Assembly (NCBI RefSeq): GCF_052088025.1
Contig: NZ_JBQCYD010000005.1
Span: forward strand, 1 to 64,000
Direction: 5' to 3'
Length of the DNA: 64,000 nt
Origin: Anaeromonas sp052088025
GTDB lineage: Bacteria > Bacillota > Clostridia > Tissierellales > SIT17
The position numbers and the translations under genes are program-made. The notes under the pieces were generated by a model. It was not told the DNA's origin and did not search any database. It worked only from the letters and a program-made list of their open reading frames with translations. Shown one piece after another: positions 8,864-17,019 of the stretch. How positions within the stretch are numbered: the stretch's first letter is position 1; each line of letters opens with the position of its first letter.

Positions 8864-9271
8864 TTATTCTAAGGATATTAATGGGTCTCCTGAATTAACT
8901 GATTCTCCCTTAGAAGTGTTTATTGCTGCAACTTTTCCAGCTCTTGGTGCCATTATTTCATTTTCCATTTTCATAGCTTCTAGTATTAATAATACGTCTC
9001 CTTCTGCTACTGTGTCTCCTTCGGAAACTTTAATTTCAAAAACAGAACCTGGCATAGGTGCATTTATTGTTTCTGCTCCTTGAGGCACATCCTTTTTAGG
9101 AGCTGCTTTTGGTTGTTCTTGTTTCTTAGCTTGTGGTTTGCTTTGTGGTTTTGCTTGTGGCTTTGGTGCCGGAGAACTACTTTGTACAGTTTTACTTTCT
9201 GAAACTCCTCCTACTTCTTCCACTTCCACTTCATAAGTATTTCCATTAACAGATATATTGTATTTTTTCAT
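8864..9271 (-). CDS. mmdC: Biotin carrier subunit of methylmalonyl-CoA decarboxylase
   Basis: This 135-residue carrier has a short N-terminal domain, a Pro/Ala/Lys-rich flexible linker (about 33-62) and a C-terminal biotinyl domain. The EAMKMENEI motif gives Lys101 as the biotinylation site. Biotin on the swinging linker takes CO2 from MmdA to the membrane subunit MmdB. The protein would be modified by BirA encoded at 3671-4654. It is placed 20 bases after mmdD, within the pump operon. Confidence 0.95.
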   Translation of the reverse strand: MKKYNISVNGNTYEVEVEEVGGVSESKTVQSSSPAPKPQAKPQSKPQAKKQEQPKAAPKKDVPQGAETINAPMPGSVFEIKVSEGDTVAEGDVLLILEAMKMENEIMAPRAGKVAAINTSKGESVNSGDPLISLE

Positions 9272-9290
9272 ATTGATATCCTCCTTATTT

Positions 9291-9680
9291 CTACTTAGTT
9301 ACCTTATTAAATACTGATCTTTCTCTTCCAGCTCTCATCCATGTTGGAGAATTCTGTGGAATTCTTACTATGTTTTTAATGCTTATATTCTCTACTGTAT
9401 TTCCTGTATGAGCTGCTATTGCTGCAGCTATTACTGCCACAATTTCCTCATCATTATCACTTTCTTTTTCATTAACTTCTAAAGTTTCTTCTTTTACATT
9501 ATCTCCAATAGGGGGAGCTGCTTTTTTTACTGATGTCTTTGTAGAATCATCTTTATAAAATATAGATTTAAATCCTCCTAGTATTAATGAGATAATTATT
9601 AATGTGAGAAAAACTATACCCATACTAAATAGAGTTATAAACAACGCTTCTCCAAGATTAATTCCATCTTGTATATTCAT
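9291..9680 (-). CDS. mmdD: Na+-pump decarboxylase gamma subunit (OadG family)
   Basis: The 129 residues have one N-terminal membrane helix (about 10-35), an acidic linker, and a C-terminal region EEIVAVIAAAIAAHTG...VRIPQNSPTWMRAGRERSVFN. The AAIAAA and SPTWxxAGR ends are typical of gamma/delta subunits that hold the carboxyltransferase on the membrane subunit. It lies between mmdA and mmdC with gaps of 20-25 bases. The small size and low conservation of this family make its exact letter name (MmdD or OadG) a matter of convention. Confidence 0.9.
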   Translation of the reverse strand: MNIQDGINLGEALFITLFSMGIVFLTLIIISLILGGFKSIFYKDDSTKTSVKKAAPPIGDNVKEETLEVNEKESDNDEEIVAVIAAAIAAHTGNTVENISIKNIVRIPQNSPTWMRAGRERSVFNKVTK

Positions 9681-9704
9681 CTACTCTCACCTCTCTAACT
9701 AATC

Positions 9705-11252
9705 TTATAATGGAAGGTTGCCATGTTTTTTCGGTGGCATTTCTTCTCTTTTACCCCATAACATATCAAAAGCACTTATTATTCTTGGTCTAGTTAATTG
9801 AGGCTCTATTACATCATCAATATATCCACGCGCTGCTGCTACATAAGGATTTGCTACTGTATCTCTATATTCTGATATTTTTTCTTTTCTCATTTCTACA
9901 GAGTCGACAGCTTCCTTTATGTCTTTTCTAAAGATTATATTAGCTGCTCCTTCAGGTCCCATTACAGCTATTTCTGCACTAGGCCATGCTAAAACAAAGT
10001 CAGCTTTAAGATGTCTTGAACACATTGCAATATATGCTCCACCATATGCTTTTCTAAGTATTACAGTAACTTTTGGTACTGTAGCTTCACTATAAGCATA
10101 TAACATTTTTGCACCATGTCTTATTATTCCACCATACTCTTGACCTGTTCCTGGTAAAAATCCTGGTACATCTACAAGTGTTAGAAGTGGTATATTAAAT
10201 GCATCACAAGTTCTTATAAATCTTGCAGATTTATCTGAAGCATTGATATCTAAACATCCAGCTAATACCTTTGGTTGATTAGCAACTATTCCTACAGATT
10301 TACCATTTAACCTCATAAATCCAGTTAAAATGTTTTGTGCATAGTAGGGTTGAACTTCTAAAAATTCTCCATTATCAGCAAGTATTGATATGATTTCTTT
10401 CATATCATAAGGTTTGTTTGGATTTTCTGGTATTATTTCATTTAGTTTTTCTTCCATACGATTAATTTCATCTTGAGCTTCAAAACTAGGTGGATCTTCT
10501 AAATTATTAGAAGGTAAATAACTTAATAAAAGTTTTATGTTATCTAATGTTTCTTCTTCTGTGTTATTTATAAAATGTGCTACACCACTGGTACTATTAT
10601 GAGTCATAGCCCCACCTAATTCTTCTGCTGAAACTTCTTCTCCTGTAACTGTTTTTATAACTTGAGGTCCTGTTATAAACATCTTACTTGTGTTATCTAC
10701 CATAAATATAAAGTCTGTTAAAGCAGGAGAATATACTGCTCCACCAGCACAAGGTCCCATAATTACTGAGATTTGTGGTATTACACCTGAAGCTTTAGTG
10801 TTATTATAGAATATATTTCCATAACCAAATAGTGCATCTACACCTTCTTGTATTCTTGCTCCACCTGAATCATTTATGCCTATAAGTGGTGCTCCTACCT
10901 TAATAGCCATCTCTTGAACTTTACAAATTTTTGCCGCATGCATTTCACCAAGAGAACCACCTATCACGGTAAAATCTTGGGCAAATACATATATTAATCT
11001 TCCATCTACTGTACCATATCCTGTTACTACACCTTCGCCTGGAGCCTTTTTATCTCCCATTCCAAAGTTAGTACATCTATGTTCTACAAATGCATCTACC
11101 TCAATGAAACTACCATCATCTAATAGGTATTCTATTCTTTCTCTTGCAGTTTTCTTGCCTTTTGCATGTTGTTTTTCAATGCTTTTTTCTCCTCCGCCAA
11201 GTTTTATCTTTTCTTTTCTTTGACGTAATTCTTCTATATTTTTATTAGACAT
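9705..11252 (-). CDS. mmdA: Methylmalonyl-CoA decarboxylase alpha subunit (carboxyltransferase)
   Basis: MmdA moves the carboxyl group of (S)-methylmalonyl-CoA to biotin, releasing propionyl-CoA. The 515 residues carry the crotonase-like carboxyltransferase repeats: GGSLGEMHAAKICKVQEMA, GINDSGGARIQEGVDAL and IMGPCAGGAVYSPALTDF in the N-terminal half, then VDVPGFLPGTGQEYGGIIRHGAK and RKAYGGAYIAMCSRHL in the C-terminal half. Acetyl- and propionyl-CoA carboxylase beta subunits share these motifs. The neighbouring MmdB/MmdD and the absence of a biotin carboxylase gene here favour the decarboxylating pump over an ATP-driven carboxylase. It follows the epimerase by about 25 bases. Confidence 0.95.
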   Translation of the reverse strand: MSNKNIEELRQRKEKIKLGGGEKSIEKQHAKGKKTARERIEYLLDDGSFIEVDAFVEHRCTNFGMGDKKAPGEGVVTGYGTVDGRLIYVFAQDFTVIGGSLGEMHAAKICKVQEMAIKVGAPLIGINDSGGARIQEGVDALFGYGNIFYNNTKASGVIPQISVIMGPCAGGAVYSPALTDFIFMVDNTSKMFITGPQVIKTVTGEEVSAEELGGAMTHNSTSGVAHFINNTEEETLDNIKLLLSYLPSNNLEDPPSFEAQDEINRMEEKLNEIIPENPNKPYDMKEIISILADNGEFLEVQPYYAQNILTGFMRLNGKSVGIVANQPKVLAGCLDINASDKSARFIRTCDAFNIPLLTLVDVPGFLPGTGQEYGGIIRHGAKMLYAYSEATVPKVTVILRKAYGGAYIAMCSRHLKADFVLAWPSAEIAVMGPEGAANIIFRKDIKEAVDSVEMRKEKISEYRDTVANPYVAAARGYIDDVIEPQLTRPRIISAFDMLWGKREEMPPKKHGNLPL

Positions 11253-11275
11253 ATATAAACCTCCTAAGCCTTATA

Positions 11276-11677
11276 TTAATCTCTCTGACATAATTCTATT
11301 AATACGCCATGAGTACTTTTTGGATGTAAGAAAGCTATTTTTGCTCCTCCAGCTCCATATCTTGGTTTTTCATCTATTAATCTTATACCTTTTTCCTTCA
11401 TTCTTTCTAATGCTTTTTCGATATCATCCACTCTATATGCTATATGCTGAACTCCTTCTCCCCTCTTTTCAATATATCTTGCTATTGGTCCTTCCTTATC
11501 AGTAGATTCTAATAATTCTATTTCAGTATCTCCAAGTGGTAAAAATGCAGTTTTTACCTTTTGCTCTTTAACTTCTTCAGTTCCTTCTAATTTCATACCT
11601 AATACTTCTGTATAAAATTTAAGCGTCTCATCTAAATCTGCTACAGCAATACCTATATGATCTACTTTACCTACCAT
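11276..11677 (-). CDS. mce: Methylmalonyl-CoA epimerase
   Basis: This 133-residue vicinal-oxygen-chelate protein interconverts (R)- and (S)-methylmalonyl-CoA, linking the mutase (R form) to the decarboxylase (S form). Two beta-alpha-beta-beta-beta modules are seen. Metal ligands match the family: His in KVDHIGIAVADL near residue 7, His in GVQHIAYRVDD near 77, and Glu in HGVLIELCQ near 128. It is spaced 15 bases from meaB and 24 from mmdA, in the exact pathway order. Confidence 0.95.
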   Translation of the reverse strand: MVGKVDHIGIAVADLDETLKFYTEVLGMKLEGTEEVKEQKVKTAFLPLGDTEIELLESTDKEGPIARYIEKRGEGVQHIAYRVDDIEKALERMKEKGIRLIDEKPRYGAGGAKIAFLHPKSTHGVLIELCQRD

Positions 11678-11692
11678 TTTACATTCCTCCTT

Positions 11693-12634
11693 TTAAATTA
11701 TAGCATTAAATAGTTTATCCTTAGCACTATAAGGATCTATGTCTTTATTGTACACGTCTTTTAATATATTGTCTAAAAGATTATATATTTCTTTGTCGTT
11801 AAATATTCTAGATTTAATTTCTTCTTCTATTAAATTTACAATTTCTAAGCGTAATCTTGCAAGTCTTCTTTCTTCTAGCTCTCCTGAAGAAATTAAATAT
11901 TTTTTATGATCATCAATTTCATTTAATAATTCTTTTATTCCTTCATTCTGGCTTGCAATTACATTTAAAATAGGTGGTTTTTTTTCTACTGTTCCCATTT
12001 CAACCATCATTTTAATTTCACCTGCAGTTCGCTCAGCTCCATCTAAATCAGACTTATTTATGGCAAATATATCAGCAATTTCCATAATACCAGCTTTTAT
12101 AGCTTGAATATCATCTCCAAGACCTGGTACCATTATCATAACTACTGTATCAGCAGTCTTTACTATATCCACCTCTGATTGACCTACACCAACAGTTTCA
12201 ACAAAAATATAATCACATCCAAAAGCATCAAATATCTTTATTGCACCATGAGTTGCCTTAGAAAGTCCTCCAAGATGGCCTCTTGTGCCCATACTTCTTA
12301 TAAATACATTGGGATCAGTAGATAATTTATTCATTCTTATTCTATCACCTAATATAGAACCACCTGTGAAGGGGCTAGTAGGGTCTATGGCTATGATCCC
12401 TACTTTTTTACCCCTATCACTTAATTCTTTGCTAAGTCTATAGGTAAGTGTAGACTTTCCACCACCTGGGGGTCCAGTAATGCCAACAATATGAGCATTT
12501 CCTGTTTTCTTATATACTTCTTTTAATATTTCTATAGAGCCTGGTTCATTATTCTCAGCTTTAGTAATAGCTCGAGCACATGCTCTTTTATCTCCATCAA
12601 GGAGTCTATTTACCAAATCCAATATTACCACCAC
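11693..12634 (-). CDS. meaB: Methylmalonyl-CoA mutase chaperone GTPase
   Basis: MeaB is a G3E-family GTPase that gates adenosylcobalamin delivery to methylmalonyl-CoA mutase and protects the enzyme from inactivation. The 313 residues hold the P-loop GITGPPGGGKST (about 53-64), IDPTSPFTGGSILGDRIRM, the ETVGVGQSEVDI switch region and the guanine motif NKSD (about 193). It overlaps nothing and starts 10 bases after the mutase small subunit, as in many bacteria where meaB follows the mutase genes. The start follows a GGTGGTAAT sequence; a nearby alternative Val or Met would change only a few residues. Confidence 0.95.
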   Translation of the reverse strand: MVVILDLVNRLLDGDKRACARAITKAENNEPGSIEILKEVYKKTGNAHIVGITGPPGGGKSTLTYRLSKELSDRGKKVGIIAIDPTSPFTGGSILGDRIRMNKLSTDPNVFIRSMGTRGHLGGLSKATHGAIKIFDAFGCDYIFVETVGVGQSEVDIVKTADTVVMIMVPGLGDDIQAIKAGIMEIADIFAINKSDLDGAERTAGEIKMMVEMGTVEKKPPILNVIASQNEGIKELLNEIDDHKKYLISSGELEERRLARLRLEIVNLIEEEIKSRIFNDKEIYNLLDNILKDVYNKDIDPYSAKDKLFNAII

Positions 12635-12644
12635 CTAAGCTTAA

Positions 12645-13040
12645 TTATCTTTTTAAGTTATTTCTTATAAAGTCAATAGTTGTGGTAGTAGGTGTTCCAG
12701 GTGTAAACACTTCAGCTATTCCTGCTTCTTTAAGACCTGAAATATCATCTTCTGGAATAACACCTCCACCTACTATAAGCACATCGTCTGCGCCTTCCTT
12801 TCTTAATAAATCAACTATTTTAGGAAATAAATGATTGTGAGCTCCTGATAATATACTTAAAGCTACAACATCTACATCTTCCTGTACTGCTGATGCTACT
12901 ATTTGTTCTGGTGTTTGTCTAAGTCCTGTATAAATTACTTCCATTCCTGCATCTCTTAATGCTCTTGCAATAACTTTCGCACCTCTATCATGACCATCTA
13001 ATCCTGGTTTTGCAACTAATACTCTAATAGGTCTATCCAT
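12645..13040 (-). CDS. mcmA2: Methylmalonyl-CoA mutase small (B12-binding) subunit
   Basis: This 131-residue protein is the separate cobalamin-binding domain of methylmalonyl-CoA mutase. KPGLDGHDRGAKV carries the DxHxxG motif (Asp15, His17, Gly20), whose His replaces the lower ligand of cobalt. ALSILSGAH and VGGGVIPEDD complete the B12 signature. With the catalytic subunit immediately upstream it makes a split mutase, as in archaea and several anaerobes, instead of the fused human type. Gap to the large subunit is about 24 bases. Confidence 0.95.
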   Translation of the reverse strand: MDRPIRVLVAKPGLDGHDRGAKVIARALRDAGMEVIYTGLRQTPEQIVASAVQEDVDVVALSILSGAHNHLFPKIVDLLRKEGADDVLIVGGGVIPEDDISGLKEAGIAEVFTPGTPTTTTIDFIRNNLKR

Positions 13041-13063
13041 TTAAAATCCTCCTCATTTAATCT

Positions 13064-14743
13064 TTATAGCATTACTGCTTGCTCATATTCTCCAAATACT
13101 TCTCTCATAACACCACATATTTCACCTAAAGTAGCATATTCTTTTACTGCTTCTATAATATATGGCATAACATTTTCTTCAGTTTCACATGCTTTTCTTA
13201 AAGCCTCTAATTTAGTTTTTACTTCTTCATTGTTTCTTTCTTCTTTTAATTGGTCAATCTTTTTCATTTGCATTTCTCCAACTTTTGGATCAACTTTTAA
13301 TAAACCTTTAGGTGCTTCTTCTTCAGCTTGGAATTTATTTACTCCAACTACTACTTCTTCTCCACTTTCTACAGCTTTTTGATAATTATATGCTGCATCC
13401 ATTATTTCTTTTTGGATATAACCTTTATCAATTGCTTTTGGAGCTCCACCTAATTCATCTATTTTTTCTATATATTCCATAGCTAATTTTTCTATCTCAT
13501 CAGTTTTAGCTTCTACAAAGTAAGATCCTGCAAGTGGGTCTACTGTGTTTGTAACTCCACTTTCATGTGCTACAACTTGTTGAGTTCTTAGTGCTGTTCT
13601 TACTGAGTTTTCAGAAGGAAGTGCCATAGCTTCATCTTTAGAGTTAGTATGAAGTGACTGAGTTCCTCCAAGTACAGCAGCTAGAGTTTGAATAGCAACA
13701 CGTACTATATTGTTTTCTGATTGCTGAGCTGTTAAAGTTGAACCACCTGTTTGAGTATGGAATTTTAACATCATTGATTTAGGGTTTTTAGCCTTATATC
13801 TGTCTTTCATAATTCTAGCCCATAATCTTCTAGCTGCTCTGTATTTTGCAACTTCTTCAAATAAATCATTATGTGCATTAAAGAAGAATGAAAGTCTTGG
13901 TGCAAATGAATCTACATCAAGTCCTGCTTCAATTGCTGCATCTACATAAGCTATACCATCTGCTAGAGTAAATCCTACTTCTTGAGCTGCAGTCGATCCT
14001 GCTTCTCTTATGTGATATCCTGAGATACTTATTGTATTCCACTTAGGTACATTCTTTGAGCAATATTCAAATATATTAGTTATAAGTCTCATTGATGGTT
14101 CTGTTGGGAATATATAAGTTCCACGAGCTATATATTCTTTTAAAATATCATTTTGGATAGTTCCTCTAAGTTTATCTTCTGATACTCCTTGCTTTTCTGC
14201 TACTGCTATATACATTGCAAGTAATACTGCAGCCGGAGCATTTATAGTCATAGATGTACTAACCTTATCTAGTGGTATTCCATCAAATAATAGTTCCATA
14301 TCCTTTAATGAATCAATTGCAACTCCAACTTTTCCAACTTCTCCTTGAGATAATGCATGATCTGAATCATAACCAATTTGTGTTGGTAAATCAAATGCAA
14401 CTGAAAGTCCAGTTGAACCTTGCTCTACTAAATATTTATATCTTTTATTAGACTCTTCAGCAGTAGCAAATCCTGCATACATTCTCATAGTCCAAAGTCT
14501 ACCTCTATACATAGTAGGTTGAACTCCTCTAGTATAAGGGTACATTCCAGGGAAACCTAAATCTTCATTGTAATCTAAATCACTAATATCAAGTGGAGTA
14601 GAAAGTCTTTCAACTTCAAGTCCTGACACACTCGTAAATTTTTCTTTTCTTTCAGGAAATCTTGCTAGAGATTTATCCACCTTATTCTCTTGCCATTCTT
14701 TTTTTGCTTCTTTGATATCTTTCATTTTTTCATCTTTATCCAC
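13064..14743 (-). CDS. mcmA1: Methylmalonyl-CoA mutase large (catalytic) subunit
   Basis: The enzyme rearranges succinyl-CoA and (R)-methylmalonyl-CoA with adenosylcobalamin. The 559 residues form the substrate-binding barrel. RLWTMRMYAGFATAEESN holds the Tyr at residue 89, and PTEPSMRLI holds the Arg that contacts the substrate carboxylate in the Propionibacterium enzyme. SISGYHIREAGSTAAQE carries the active-site His, and TQTGGSTLTAQQ follows. Tyr and Arg at these sites favour methylmalonyl-CoA over isobutyryl-CoA mutase. The residue before PTMY is Gln rather than the usual Tyr, as also occurs in other split mutases. It follows the CoA-transferase gene by about 30 bases. Confidence 0.95.
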   Translation of the reverse strand: MDKDEKMKDIKEAKKEWQENKVDKSLARFPERKEKFTSVSGLEVERLSTPLDISDLDYNEDLGFPGMYPYTRGVQPTMYRGRLWTMRMYAGFATAEESNKRYKYLVEQGSTGLSVAFDLPTQIGYDSDHALSQGEVGKVGVAIDSLKDMELLFDGIPLDKVSTSMTINAPAAVLLAMYIAVAEKQGVSEDKLRGTIQNDILKEYIARGTYIFPTEPSMRLITNIFEYCSKNVPKWNTISISGYHIREAGSTAAQEVGFTLADGIAYVDAAIEAGLDVDSFAPRLSFFFNAHNDLFEEVAKYRAARRLWARIMKDRYKAKNPKSMMLKFHTQTGGSTLTAQQSENNIVRVAIQTLAAVLGGTQSLHTNSKDEAMALPSENSVRTALRTQQVVAHESGVTNTVDPLAGSYFVEAKTDEIEKLAMEYIEKIDELGGAPKAIDKGYIQKEIMDAAYNYQKAVESGEEVVVGVNKFQAEEEAPKGLLKVDPKVGEMQMKKIDQLKEERNNEEVKTKLEALRKACETEENVMPYIIEAVKEYATLGEICGVMREVFGEYEQAVML

Positions 14744-14772
14744 AATATTGCCTCCTTTAGAGTTAAAAATAT

Positions 14773-16266
14773 TTATTTCATACTACCCTCTTTTAGAAAT
14801 TTCTCATGCCATGATAGCGCTTTTCCTATAGTATGAGGGGTATGTTTATATTTACCTTCTAGTGCTTGATTATAATAATCATAAAGTTTTTCTTTATAAT
14901 CAGGATGTGCGCAATTTTCTATTATAGCTTTAGCTCTTTCTTTAGGGCTTAATCCTCTTAAATCTGCAACACCTTGTTCTGTTACTATTACATGTACATC
15001 ATGTTCTGTATGATCATGATGAGATACCATTGGTACTATACTAGATATATCACCATCCTTAGCTATAGAAACCGTAGTAAATATAGAAAGATAAGCATTC
15101 CTAGTGAAATCTCCAGATCCTCCTATACCATTCATCATTCTAGAACCCATTATATTTGTAGAATTCACATTCCCATAAATATCTACTTCAATTGCAGTAT
15201 TCATAGCTATTATTCCAAGTCTTCTTATTACTTCTGGATTATTACTTATTTCTTGTGGTCTAAGTAAAACTTTATCTTTGTATTTTTCAAAGTTTTTATA
15301 AAAATCATCTAATCTATCAGGGGACACAGTAAGCGAAGTACCTGATGCAAATACTACCTTACCAGAATCTAATAAATCTAGTGCTGAATCCTGAATTACT
15401 TCAGAATATATTTTAAGTTTTTCAAAATCAGAATCTATAAGTCCTCCAAGTACAGCATTGGCAACACTTCCTACTCCTGATTGAAGGGGTAATAATTCAT
15501 TTGGAATTCTTCCTTCTTCAACTTCTTTTTTAAGAAAAGATATTAAATTTGTAGATATTTGTTTTGATATATCATCAATAGGAGCTACTGGTCTTGTTCT
15601 ATCTTTTTTATCTGATATAACAACAGCTACTATTTTTTCAGGATCACAAGGAATATAATCCGTTCCTATTCTTTCTTCTGTTTTAGTTACAGGAATAGGT
15701 TTTCTATTTGGTGGATTTAAAGGAGAATATATATCATGTATCCCTTCAAGTGACAAAGGTTGACTAGTATTTATCTCCACTATGACCTTGTCTGCCTTTT
15801 CAATAAATACATTTGAATTACCTACAGATGTTGATGGTACTATTCCACCATCTTCTCTTATAGCTACTGCTTCTACTAAAGCAATATCTATATCACCAAA
15901 GAAGCCATATTTAACCCATTGAGGTGTATGACTTAAATGCATATCAGCATATTCTATGCTACCATCATTTATACCATTTCTAGAATCTTTGTTTGTTTGA
16001 TAAGGATATCTTCTTTTAAGTACACCACTTCTTGCAAGTGCTCCATCTAATTCATCTCCTACAGATGCACCTGTAATTATAGTAAGTTCTAAATCATCTC
16101 CATTTTCTTTTCTTTTAGCTAATTCAAGAGGTACTGACTTTGGATAACCTGCAGGAGTAAAACCACTAGTTCCTACAATCATTCCTTTTTCAAATAATTT
16201 TGCAGCTTCAGATGCATCCATTATTTTTTCTTTAAGCTTTTCATTTCTAAGTCTTTTTTCTAACAT
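14773..16266 (-). CDS. Succinate/acetate or propionate CoA-transferase (family I, Ach1/Cat1 type)
   Basis: This 497-residue enzyme of the acetyl-CoA hydrolase/transferase family probably moves CoA from propionyl-CoA or acetyl-CoA to succinate, starting the cycle without ATP. GTSGFTPAGYPKSVP near the N-terminus binds CoA. LPLQSGVGSVANAVLGGL is followed by YSEVIQDSALDLLDSG, whose Glu matches the catalytic Glu of AarC/Cat1. MMNGIGGSGDF gives the oxyanion GxGG loop. Its place directly before the mutase fits succinate:propionate CoA exchange; acetyl-CoA as donor is also possible. Confidence 0.9.
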   Translation of the reverse strand: MLEKRLRNEKLKEKIMDASEAAKLFEKGMIVGTSGFTPAGYPKSVPLELAKRKENGDDLELTIITGASVGDELDGALARSGVLKRRYPYQTNKDSRNGINDGSIEYADMHLSHTPQWVKYGFFGDIDIALVEAVAIREDGGIVPSTSVGNSNVFIEKADKVIVEINTSQPLSLEGIHDIYSPLNPPNRKPIPVTKTEERIGTDYIPCDPEKIVAVVISDKKDRTRPVAPIDDISKQISTNLISFLKKEVEEGRIPNELLPLQSGVGSVANAVLGGLIDSDFEKLKIYSEVIQDSALDLLDSGKVVFASGTSLTVSPDRLDDFYKNFEKYKDKVLLRPQEISNNPEVIRRLGIIAMNTAIEVDIYGNVNSTNIMGSRMMNGIGGSGDFTRNAYLSIFTTVSIAKDGDISSIVPMVSHHDHTEHDVHVIVTEQGVADLRGLSPKERAKAIIENCAHPDYKEKLYDYYNQALEGKYKHTPHTIGKALSWHEKFLKEGSMK

Positions 16267-16283
16267 ATACTTCCCTCCTAATT

Positions 16284-16613
16284 TTATACTAATTTACCAT
16301 TGATCTTATTGAAAGTTTTATGACATGATTTTATAGTTGTTAATATAGCTTTTTTAGCAGATCCAAAATAATGTTTTTGCACCTTAGCTTCTATGATGTT
16401 TAGATTTGTTATATTTTCACCTACTAATAAATCTTTTACAAAAGTCCTACCAAGATATGTAGATAAGGTAGGCTCAGCATCCAATATTTCACCTGTTTTT
16501 CTATCTACTGTTATTGCAAGTGCTATTACTCCATATAATTCCCTTGCAGTAATTCCTTCTGGTAATTTTGCATATCCCGTTAAAAAAACTTCATTTCTTC
16601 TCAATATAGCCAC
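16284..16613 (-). CDS. DUF3870 protein, first gene of the propionate operon
   Basis: This 109-residue cytosolic protein matches my memory of DUF3870: VFLTGYAKLPEGITARELYGVIALAITVDRKTGEILDAEPTLS and LGRTFVKDLLVGENI. Its molecular role is unknown to me. It starts the operon, 17 bases before the CoA-transferase, with GGGGTGG as a ribosome-binding site. A weak promoter candidate lies at 16632-16659. The location suggests a job in regulation or acyl-CoA handling, but that is inference only. Confidence 0.8.
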   Translation of the reverse strand: MAILRRNEVFLTGYAKLPEGITARELYGVIALAITVDRKTGEILDAEPTLSTYLGRTFVKDLLVGENITNLNIIEAKVQKHYFGSAKKAILTTIKSCHKTFNKINGKLV

Positions 16614-16631
16614 CCCAATTAAAAGCTTTTA

Positions 16632-16659
16632 CTTATATATTAACAGAAAAATTGCTCAA
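16632..16659 (-). promoter_or_regulatory. Candidate promoter for the propionate operon
   Basis: The minus strand has TTGAGC, a 16-base spacer and TATAAG just upstream of the DUF3870 gene. The fit is only moderate. No B12-riboswitch signature is present between it and the start codon. Confidence 0.4.
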
Positions 16660-16729
16660 TGGGTAATTATATATAGATTTTAATTAATATTTCTTGATTG
16701 TTTAATAATTAACGGAATTAAAGGATAAT

Positions 16730-16772
16730 AAAAAAACACAGCAGTACTAAGGTATGAACTTAGGCTACCGTG
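16730..16772 (-). terminator. Terminator of the small RNA
   Basis: On the minus strand CACGGTAG..CTAAG pairs with CTTAG..CTGCTGTG around a short loop, with G-T pairs and a small internal mismatch. Seven T's follow. Confidence 0.8.
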
Positions 16773-16853
16773 CTATAGTTACTTCTTTGATAAAAGGTTG
16801 TTTTATCACCACAACTATATGGTATCTCTATTGAGTTTTCAAAATCTTTTATT
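16730..16853 (-). ncRNA. Putative small structured RNA of unknown family
   Basis: A good promoter is followed by about 125 nt without an open frame. The RNA has a stem TATAGTT/AACTATA that encloses an inner stem GATAAAA/TTTTATC with a CAACC loop, and then a terminator. It could be a free small RNA or a leader with an attenuator upstream of the propionate operon. I compared it by eye with cobalamin, c-di-GMP, SAM, lysine, purine, FMN, TPP, T-box, SRP and tmRNA signatures and found none. A 6S-like RNA cannot be fully excluded. The exact 5' end is inferred from the -10 box. Confidence 0.6.
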
Positions 16854-16859
16854 AATTAC

Positions 16860-16888
16860 ATTATAATACAAGCTTTAGTAAAAGACAA
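16860..16888 (-). promoter_or_regulatory. Sigma-A promoter of the small RNA
   Basis: TTGTCT, a 17-base spacer and a perfect TATAAT are on the minus strand. No gene follows directly, so the promoter serves the structured RNA at 16730-16853. Confidence 0.65.
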
Positions 16889-16991
16889 GTATAAATCAAA
16901 CTTTATTAATATATATAAATACATATATATTGTTTTCGACATAATTTAATATTACCCGGGAAATTGCGACATTATATATGAAAATAAACCT

Positions 16992-17015
16992 AAAAAAGAT
17001 GGCTTAAAAGCCATC
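16992..17015 (-). terminator. Terminator after ftsH
   Basis: GATGGCTT-TTAA-type loop-GCCATC followed by TTTTTT on the minus strand, directly after the ftsH stop. Confidence 0.85.
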
Positions 17016-17019
17016 TCTT

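Larger units (their letters stand above)
16614..17019. other. 406-base gene-free region between ftsH and the propionate operon
   Basis: No coding frame is convincing here. From right to left it holds the ftsH terminator, a GTCGAAAACA stretch resembling a Spo0A box near 16936, a strong promoter (16860-16888), a ~125-nt probable structured RNA ending in an intrinsic terminator (16730-16853), and the weak operon promoter (16632-16659). Confidence 0.7.

Noticed and set aside
7702..11252. ATP-dependent propionyl-CoA or acetyl-CoA carboxylase
   Set aside because: MmdA and MmdC look like carboxylase subunits, but no biotin carboxylase gene is present, and MmdB plus MmdD identify a Na+-pump decarboxylase.
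16730..16853. 5S rRNA, SRP RNA, tmRNA or T-box leader
   Set aside because: Diagnostic sequences such as the SRP GGTGCTGTT/AGCAGG helix, the tmRNA tRNA-like ends and the T-box TGGNACCGCG are absent.
16614..17019. Cobalamin riboswitch controlling the mutase operon
   Set aside because: It was looked for because the mutase uses B12, but no B12-box (GCCACTG-like) or matching long leader could be found.
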